A program made the position numbers and the translations under genes. Source: Bacteroides sp. CAG:144 (GTDB lineage Bacteria; Bacteroidota; Bacteroidia; Bacteroidales; UBA11471). From it: a stretch of 36,562 nucleotides of DNA. The first letter of the stretch is position 1. Each line of letters starts with the position of its first letter. Below, in pieces: positions 31,379 through 36,562 of the stretch. The stretch spans positions 11,174-47,735 of the forward strand of contig HF999738.1 of NCBI GenBank assembly GCA_000434215.1, in the 5' to 3' direction. The notes beneath the pieces were generated by a model that searched no databases, was not told where the DNA came from, and worked only from the letters and a program-made list of their open reading frames with translations.

Positions 31379-32524
31379 ATGGACAACACACTTGTAAGAA
31401 ATAGTTTCAAGAAACATTTCGCAACCGAGGGGGAGCTCTATTTCTCTCCCGGTCGCATCAATCTGATCGGAGAACATACCGATTACAACGGAGGTTTTGT
31501 TTTACCCGGTGCTATCGATAAAGGTATTTTGGCCGAAATCAAGCCTAACGGCAAGAATATTGTCCGCGCCTACTCGGTCGATCTCGACGAATATGCCGAA
31601 TTCGGTATGAACGAAGAAGATAAACCGGCACAGAGTTGGGCCTGTTATATCTTCGGTGTCGTGCGGGAAATCACGAAACGCGGCGGTAAAGTCGGAGGTT
31701 TCGATACGGCTTTCTCGGGCGACGTGCCTCTGGGGGCGGGTCTGTCTTCGTCGGCGGCTCTCGAAAGCACTTTCGCGTTTGCATTGAACGACATATTCCG
31801 TTTGGGTATCGATAAGTTCGAACTGGCCAAAATAGGTCAGGCAACCGAACATAACTATTGCGGTGTAAAGTGCGGTATAATGGATCAGTTTGCCTCTGTC
31901 TTCGGGAAATCGGGTCATCTGATTCGTCTCGATTGCCGTTCGCTCGAATACGAGTATATACCTTTCGATCCTGTCGGTTATAAAGTGGTACTCATCGACT
32001 CGGTCGTGAAACACGAGTTGGCATCGTCGGCCTACAACCGTCGCCGTGAATCGTGCGAAGCCGTTGTCGCTGCCATACAGAAACACCATCCCGAAGTATC
32101 GCTTTTGCGAGATGCCGACATGAAAATGCTGGCCGAGGTAAAAGACGAGGTAAGTGCCGAAGATTATATGCGGGCCGAATATGTGATCGAGGAGATTCAA
32201 CGTCTGCTCGATGCGTGCGATGCCTTGCAGAAAGGCGATTACAAAACGGTGGGCGAAAAAATGTACGGTACGCATCACGGTATGAGCAAACTCTATGAAG
32301 TGAGTTGTGAGGAGCTCGACTATCTCAATGATGTAGCCCGCGAATGCGGAGTTACCGGCTCGCGTGTCATGGGAGGGGGCTTCGGCGGCTGCACCATCAA
32401 TCTCGTACCCGAAGAGAAGTATGACCGATTCATCGAAACAGCCGTAAAAGGGTTTACCGAAAAATTCGGAAAAGCTCCGAAAGTTTATCCCGTTACCATT
32501 AGCGACGGAGCGCGTAAACTTTGA
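31379..32524 (+). CDS. galK: Galactokinase
   Basis: A 381-residue GHMP kinase that phosphorylates alpha-galactose to galactose-1-phosphate in the Leloir pathway. The galactokinase signature GRINLIGEHTDYNGG lies at 25-39. The ATP-binding GHMP loop is PLGAGLSSSAALE (117-129). CGIMDQFASVFGK holds the catalytic Asp region. The GGGFGGCTINLV motif closes the active site. Length is normal and all motifs are intact. It ends the galM-permease-galK operon, 19 bp before a perfect palindromic terminator. galT and galE are not in the window, so later steps are encoded elsewhere. Confidence 0.97.
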   Translation: MDNTLVRNSFKKHFATEGELYFSPGRINLIGEHTDYNGGFVLPGAIDKGILAEIKPNGKNIVRAYSVDLDEYAEFGMNEEDKPAQSWACYIFGVVREITKRGGKVGGFDTAFSGDVPLGAGLSSSAALESTFAFALNDIFRLGIDKFELAKIGQATEHNYCGVKCGIMDQFASVFGKSGHLIRLDCRSLEYEYIPFDPVGYKVVLIDSVVKHELASSAYNRRRESCEAVVAAIQKHHPEVSLLRDADMKMLAEVKDEVSAEDYMRAEYVIEEIQRLLDACDALQKGDYKTVGEKMYGTHHGMSKLYEVSCEELDYLNDVARECGVTGSRVMGGGFGGCTINLVPEEKYDRFIETAVKGFTEKFGKAPKVYPVTISDGARKL

Positions 32525-32542
32525 TGTAATCCTTGTTTATAC

Positions 32543-32582
32543 AAAAAGCCCCTCTATCCCAGCTGGGATAGAGGGGCTTTTT
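32543..32582. terminator. gal operon terminator, perfect 40-bp palindrome
   Basis: The 40 bp are fully self-complementary: 32543-32562 pairs with 32563-32582. An A5 run on the left and T5 on the right make it work in both directions. The RNA hairpin would have a short AGCU turn. It separates the galactose genes from the arabinose genes. Confidence 0.85.
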
Positions 32583-32674
32583 ATGTTGATTCGGGAAACA
32601 TCAGGGAAATAGGTAAAGACGATCATCATACAATTTTGCCGAAAAAAGAAGAAAGAAAGGAAAAAGATTCTTTT

Positions 32675-32765
32675 TATGTTGCAAAACATATTGTTTTGAG
32701 AATAAGCAATAAAGATAAGTGTTATTTTTACACCGTTCATAAACCGATATTGTTTAGACATAACA
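32675..32765 (+). promoter_or_regulatory. Three inverted repeats upstream of the lipoprotein mutarotase, candidate operators
   Basis: In the 200-bp leader are three short inverted repeats: TATGTT-GCAA-AACATA (32675-32690), GTGT-N7-ACAC (32719-32733, overlapping a -7-like TATTTTTA at 32723-32730) and TGTT-N7-AACA (32751-32765). Two share TGTT/AACA half-sites. They are plausible binding sites for the AraR-like regulator of this operon, but that is an inference. Confidence 0.35.
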
Positions 32766-32782
32766 TTAATCTTTATATCTAC

Positions 32783-33913
32783 ATGAAAACACACACTTTT
32801 CTTGTTGCGGCACTGACCCTCTTGCTGGGAGCTTGTTCGCAACAGCCGGATAAAACGCTTTCGGGTTTGAATCCGGCGGACTTTGTAACCGTCGTCGATG
32901 GAAAACAGGTTGCTCTTTATACACTGAAAAACGCCTCGGGCATGGAGGTCTGCATTACCAATTTTGGCGGACGTATCGTTTCGATCATGGTTCCCGATCG
33001 TAACGGCGAAATGCGCGATGTCGTTCTGGGATTTGATAACATCGATGATTATGTGAATATTCCTTCGGACTTCGGTGCTTCGGTGGGTCGTTATGCCAAC
33101 CGCATCGACCACGGTCGCCTTGTCATCGACGGCGATACCGTACAACTGCCGCAAAACAATTTCGGGCACTGTCTGCATGGCGGGCCGAAAGGCTGGCAGT
33201 ATAAAGTGTATGAAGCCCGGCAACTCGACGGGAAAACGCTCGAACTTATGATGCACTCGCCCGATGGAGATGAGAATTTCCCGGGAAATGTAGAAGCGAA
33301 AGTTACTTATAATCTTACCGACGACAATGCCATCGTCATCGCTTATGAGGCGACGACCGATGCTCCGACGGTTATCAACATGACCAACCATTCTTATTTC
33401 AATCTGTCGGGAAATCCCCGTCGCCCTATTCTCGACCATCTGCTTACCGTCGATGCCGACAGCTATACGCCGGTAGACAGTACCTACATGACTACCGGAG
33501 AAATCCTGCCGGTGGAGGGCACGCCGATGGATTTCCGTACGGAAACCGCCGTAGGAGCCCGTATGCATGAAAACTTCGAACAGCTGAAAAACGGAAACGG
33601 ATATGACCATAACTGGGTACTCGCTACGGCCGGAGATGTCGACCGCACGGCTGTGCGGCTCGTATCGCCCGAGACGGGTATTTGCCTTTCGGTACGCACT
33701 ACCGAGCCCGGAATACAGATATATTCCGGTAATTTCCTCGACGGTACGATCAAGGGTAAAGGAGAGATTGTCTACAATCCCCGTACCGGCATTTGCCTCG
33801 AATCGCAACATTACCCCGACAGCCCCAACAAACCGCAATGGCCGTCTACCGTACTGCGTCCCGGAGAGACATATCAAAGTGTATGCATCTACGGTTTTTC
33901 CATTGCTGAATAA
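32783..33913 (+). CDS. Aldose 1-epimerase lipoprotein, probable arabinose mutarotase
   Basis: A 376-residue mutarotase with an added lipoprotein signal. ATG 32783 starts MKTHTFLVAALTLLLGAC, with lipobox LGAC and lipidated Cys18. The reading to 32636 has no signal and is rejected. The body is aldose 1-epimerase: CITNFGGRIVSIMVPD, VGRYANRIDHG, HCLHGGPKGWQYKVYEA, NMTNHSYFNLSG, GNGYDHNWVLA and CLESQHYPDSPNKPQ with the catalytic Glu. It resembles the cytoplasmic GalM at 28865 along its length. It probably works in the periplasm. It starts an operon with a sodium:solute symporter, an AraR-like regulator and araD, which argues for arabinose or another pentose as substrate. I recall the same gene order in B. 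thetaiotaomicron. Confidence 0.9.
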   Translation: MKTHTFLVAALTLLLGACSQQPDKTLSGLNPADFVTVVDGKQVALYTLKNASGMEVCITNFGGRIVSIMVPDRNGEMRDVVLGFDNIDDYVNIPSDFGASVGRYANRIDHGRLVIDGDTVQLPQNNFGHCLHGGPKGWQYKVYEARQLDGKTLELMMHSPDGDENFPGNVEAKVTYNLTDDNAIVIAYEATTDAPTVINMTNHSYFNLSGNPRRPILDHLLTVDADSYTPVDSTYMTTGEILPVEGTPMDFRTETAVGARMHENFEQLKNGNGYDHNWVLATAGDVDRTAVRLVSPETGICLSVRTTEPGIQIYSGNFLDGTIKGKGEIVYNPRTGICLESQHYPDSPNKPQWPSTVLRPGETYQSVCIYGFSIAE

Positions 33914-33942
33914 TTTATTTATACACCTTAAAAACTGATATT

Positions 33943-35640
33943 GTGGAAACATTAGACTGGATTGTCATCGGGCTATTCTGTTTGGCCCTTGTGGGTATCA
34001 TCGTATGGGTGATGCGCCAGAAACAAGACGACTCGAAAGATTATTTTTTGGGTGGTCGCGACGCGACATGGATTGCTATCGGAGCGTCGATTTTTGCCTC
34101 GAACATCGGTTCGGAACATCTCATCGGCCTTGCCGGAGCCGGAGCATCGAGCGGTATGGCTATGGCCCATTGGGAAATACAGGGATGGATGATATTGTTG
34201 CTGGGTTGGGTATTTGTCCCTTTCTATTCTCGAAGTATGGTATATACGATGCCCGAGTTTCTCGAGCGCCGTTACAACCCGCAATCACGCACTATTTTGT
34301 CTCTGATTTCTCTCATCAGTTATGTCCTCACCAAAGTGGCCGTAACCGTATATGCCGGAGGATTGGTTTTCCAGCAGGTCTTCGGCATAGATACTTTATG
34401 GGGAATCGACTTCTTCTGGATAGCCGCCATAGGATTGGTTGTCATTACGGCGCTTTACACGATTTTCGGCGGTATGAAATCGGTACTCTACACCTCGGTA
34501 TTGCAAACGCCTATACTTCTTCTCGGATCGCTTATCATCTTGGTTCTCGGATTTAAAGAACTGGGCGGTTGGAATGAGATGATGAGCATTTGCAGCAACG
34601 TAACCGTCAACGATTACGGTGATTCCATGACCGATCTCATACGCGATAACCGGGATCCCAACTTTCCGTGGTTGGGTGCACTTGTCGGTTCTTCGATTAT
34701 CGGTTTCTGGTATTGGTGTACCGACCAGTTTATCGTGCAGCGTGTCCTCTCGGGAAAGAACCAAAAAGAGGCGCGGCGAGGAACGATATTCGGCGCGTAT
34801 CTCAAATTGCTGCCGGTTTTCCTTTTCCTTATTCCGGGCATGATCGCTTTTGCCTTGCACCAAAAATCGCTGGTTGCCGGCGGTGAAGGCTTCCTTCCCA
34901 TGTTGGCCAACGGTATGCACAATGCCGATGCCGCTTTCCCCACTTTGGTATCGAAGCTGTTGCCGGCTGGGGTAAAAGGTATCGTCGTGTGCGGTATACT
35001 TGCCGCCCTTATGAGTTCGCTGGCATCGCTGTTCAATTCATCGGCCATGCTCTTTACCATCGATTTTTATAAACGTTTCCGTCCCGAAACGTCCGAAAAG
35101 AAACTGGTTGTCATCGGTCAGATAGCAACTGCCGTTATTGTATTGCTGGGTATTTTATGGATACCTATCATGCGCAGTGTCGGAGATGTATTGTATGCTT
35201 ATCTGCAAGACGTACAATCGGTACTCGCACCGGGTATAGCCGCGGCTTTCCTGTTGGGTATATGCTGGAAACGCGCGTCGGCCAAAGGTGGTATGTGGGG
35301 GTTGCTTGCAGGTATGGTCATCGGGCTTACCCGTCTCGGAGCCAAAGTCTACTATTCGACCGTAGGAGCCGGAGCCGGCGACAGTCTTTTCAAATATCTT
35401 TTCTATGATCTCAACTGGTTGTTCTTCTGCGGCTGGATGTTCCTTTTCTGTCTCGTCGTGGTCATCGTGGTGAGCTATTGCACCGAAGCGCCTTCGCCCG
35501 AGAAAATCAAGGGATTGGTATTCGGTACTTCCTCGAAAGAACAGCTTGCCGAGACCCATGCCAGTTGGAATGTGTGGGATATTGTGCACACCTGTATCAT
35601 TCTCGCCATTACCGCTGCTTTCTATTGGTATTTTTGGTAA
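33943..35640 (+). CDS. Sodium:solute symporter (SSS family), probable arabinose transporter
   Basis: A 565-residue sodium-coupled transporter of the SSS/SGLT family in the inner membrane. It starts at a GTG (33943), 29 bp after the mutarotase. No better ATG exists, and the next in-frame Met is too far in. Family features are ETLDWIVIGLFCLALVGIIVW at the N-terminus, DYFLGGRDATWIAIGASIFASNIGSEHL (read in parts; the SSS motif), the RRYNPQSRTILSLISLI turn, FWYWCTDQFIVQRVLSGKN and LMSSLASLFNSSAMLFTIDFYK near the sodium site. The hydrophobic pattern fits about 14 helices. Substrate is inferred from the neighbours AraR and AraD. Glucose or galactose would be the main alternatives. Confidence 0.9.
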   Translation: METLDWIVIGLFCLALVGIIVWVMRQKQDDSKDYFLGGRDATWIAIGASIFASNIGSEHLIGLAGAGASSGMAMAHWEIQGWMILLLGWVFVPFYSRSMVYTMPEFLERRYNPQSRTILSLISLISYVLTKVAVTVYAGGLVFQQVFGIDTLWGIDFFWIAAIGLVVITALYTIFGGMKSVLYTSVLQTPILLLGSLIILVLGFKELGGWNEMMSICSNVTVNDYGDSMTDLIRDNRDPNFPWLGALVGSSIIGFWYWCTDQFIVQRVLSGKNQKEARRGTIFGAYLKLLPVFLFLIPGMIAFALHQKSLVAGGEGFLPMLANGMHNADAAFPTLVSKLLPAGVKGIVVCGILAALMSSLASLFNSSAMLFTIDFYKRFRPETSEKKLVVIGQIATAVIVLLGILWIPIMRSVGDVLYAYLQDVQSVLAPGIAAAFLLGICWKRASAKGGMWGLLAGMVIGLTRLGAKVYYSTVGAGAGDSLFKYLFYDLNWLFFCGWMFLFCLVVVIVVSYCTEAPSPEKIKGLVFGTSSKEQLAETHASWNVWDIVHTCIILAITAAFYWYFW

Positions 35641-35648
35641 TTATGTAT

Positions 35649-35682
35649 TCGGAAAGAGACACTCACATGAGTCTCTTTCCGG
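35649..35682. other. 11-bp perfect hairpin between the symporter and araR
   Basis: CGGAAAGAGAC (35650-35660) pairs perfectly with GTCTCTTTCCG (35671-35681), with a G-U pair outside. There is no T-run, so it does not look like a terminator. It may be an mRNA processing site or a regulator site that makes expression of the regulator differ from the transporter. Confidence 0.4.
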
Positions 35683-35698
35683 TCTCTAAAAACAGACT

Positions 35699-36376
35699 AT
35701 GAGTTATTATCTTTCTGAAATCAAACATTATGTCTCTGTCGATTGCGTCATATTCGGTTTCCAGCAAGGCTCTCTCAATCTTTTGCTGCTCAAACGCAAG
35801 ATGGAACCTGCTCAGGGACAATGGTCGCTTATGGGGGGATTCGTCCGCTCCGACGAAAGTGTCGACGATGCAGCCAAGCGGGTGCTGGCCGAACTTACCG
35901 GTCTCGAAAATGTTTACATGGAGCAGGTCCATACTTTCGGAGCCGTAGGGCGGGATCCCGGCGAGCGGGTCATTTCGGTCGTCTATTATGCCCTCATCAA
36001 CATCGACGAATACGACCGTGAAGCCGTGTATCAGCACAATGCTTACTGGGTAAATATCGATGAAGTGCCGCCGCTTATCTTCGACCACGAAGAAATGGTC
36101 GCATTGGCTCGTGAAAGGATGAAGCAGAAAGCCGCACGAGAACCTATCGGTTTCAACCTTCTGCCCAAGTTGTTCACGCTCTCCCGTTTACAAAGTCTTT
36201 ATGAAGCCATCTATGGAGAAGCTATGGACAAACGGAACTTCCGTAAACGGGTTGCCGATATGGATTACATCGAGAAAACCGATAAAATCGACAAAGAATC
36301 GTCGAAACGTGGAGCGGCACTCTATAAATTCAATGCCAACGCTTACAATCGTACCCACACGAAATTTAAACTCTAA
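35699..36376 (+). CDS. araR: AraR-like Nudix-type transcriptional regulator of L-arabinose use
   Basis: A 225-residue NrtR-family regulator: N-terminal Nudix-like sugar-sensing domain (about 10-145) and C-terminal winged helix (about 150-225). The Nudix box begins as expected with GGFVRSDESVDDAAKRV (46-62), G47 and E53 being right, but the catalytic REUxEE pattern reads R61-V62-L63-A64-E65-L66. Two metal-binding glutamates are therefore lost, so it should bind a ligand and not hydrolyse one, as known for AraR of B. thetaiotaomicron. The C-terminal LFTLSRLQSLYEAIYGEAMDKRNFRKRV and KRGAALYKFN segments are the family's DNA-binding part. araD begins 12 bp downstream. Another sugar acid or nucleoside role is possible, but the araD neighbour makes arabinose most likely. 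Confidence 0.88.
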   Translation: MSYYLSEIKHYVSVDCVIFGFQQGSLNLLLLKRKMEPAQGQWSLMGGFVRSDESVDDAAKRVLAELTGLENVYMEQVHTFGAVGRDPGERVISVVYYALINIDEYDREAVYQHNAYWVNIDEVPPLIFDHEEMVALARERMKQKAAREPIGFNLLPKLFTLSRLQSLYEAIYGEAMDKRNFRKRVADMDYIEKTDKIDKESSKRGAALYKFNANAYNRTHTKFKL

Positions 36377-36388
36377 AAACGTACAACT

Positions 36389-36562
36389 ATGTTAGAAGCT
36401 CTGAAAGAAAAAGTTTTTCGCGCCAATCTCGATTTGGTAAAACACGGGTTGGTTATTTTTACCTGGGGGAATGTCTCGGCTATCGATCGGGAAAACAACT
36501 TAGTTGTCATCAAGCCTTCGGGTGTAAGTTACGAGACGATGGTTGCCGCCGATATGGTGGTA
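36389..36562 (+). CDS. araD: L-ribulose-5-phosphate 4-epimerase, partial (cut by the window edge)
   Basis: The first 58 codons of a class II aldolase-family enzyme, cut off at the right edge. It converts L-ribulose-5-phosphate to D-xylulose-5-phosphate in arabinose breakdown. The visible N-terminus has [18 protein letters not shown] and [12 protein letters not shown], the phosphate-binding TWGNVS and KPSGV motifs of AraD. The metal-binding histidines lie beyond the window. It follows araR by 12 bp. The related UlaF/SgbE and fuculose-phosphate aldolase are close alternatives, but TWGNVS with IKPSGVxY favours AraD. Confidence 0.88.
   Translation, partial: MLEALKEKVFRANLDLVKHGLVIFTWGNVSAIDRENNLVVIKPSGVSYETMVAADMVV

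Noticed and set aside
1..36562. CRISPR array, insertion sequence, prophage, tRNA or rRNA
   Set aside because: I found no spaced direct-repeat array, transposase or phage structural motif, and no tRNA or rRNA pattern by eye.

Overview
The window is ordinary chromosomal DNA from a member of the Bacteroidales (Bacteroidota). Gene content points there: a class III fructose-1,6-bisphosphatase, an N-succinylornithine-type transcarbamylase, an RpoE-like sigma factor with a Spy-like partner, NigD-like, DUF3467 and DUF4494 proteins, and an AraR-type Nudix regulator beside araD. So do the promoters, several of which match TTTG-N19-TAnnTTTG. Most genes lack a Shine-Dalgarno sequence. A Barnesiella-like genus is possible but only a guess. 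I see no phage, insertion sequence, CRISPR array, rRNA or tRNA.

Layout. (1) 1-1371: miaB on the minus strand. (2) 1494-1606: a promoter, two hairpins and a textbook terminator with no gene between them, a candidate small RNA or attenuated leader. (3) 1621-6072: a plus-strand operon of a membrane-anchored hypothetical, an acetyl/succinyl-CoA transferase, tcdA, a LolD-type ATPase, a NigD-like lipoprotein and DUF3467. (4) 6131-9252: cysS, an orphan DUF5131 protein and a secreted WG-repeat protein. (5) 9349-11579, minus: an Hsp20 gene, an antibiotic-biosynthesis-monooxygenase-family gene and ansA. Hsp20 has an unusually good sigma-54-type promoter with repeats upstream. (6) 11697-14228, minus: a large secreted pectinesterase-like beta-helix protein. 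(7) 14371-18493: proA, the ornithine-derivative transcarbamylase, and argS with its own promoter. (8) 18710-20325: ECF sigma factor, single-pass membrane protein and Spy-like periplasmic protein. (9) 20645-21508: a BASS transporter. (10) 21536-25880, minus: fbp, recR, a glycosyltransferase and a GNAT acetyltransferase. (11) 25981-28784: engB, DUF4494, yggS and a dihydroorotate-dehydrogenase-like gene. (12) 28865-32524: galactose genes galM, MFS transporter and galK, ended by a perfect 40-bp palindromic terminator. (13) 32783 to the right edge: a lipoprotein mutarotase, a sodium:solute symporter, an AraR-like regulator and the start of araD, which looks like an L-arabinose operon.

The genes are mostly core metabolism, translation and sugar catabolism, and nothing here is a clearly new system. 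The most useful leads are the sigma-54-type control region of hsp20 (9867-9988), the small transcription unit at 1494-1606, the Thr-90 substitution at the specificity position of the transcarbamylase, the sigma/membrane/Spy-like triad, and the inverted repeats ahead of the arabinose genes. All calls come from reading the sequence; no database search was run, so family names rest on recognised motifs and remembered homologues.
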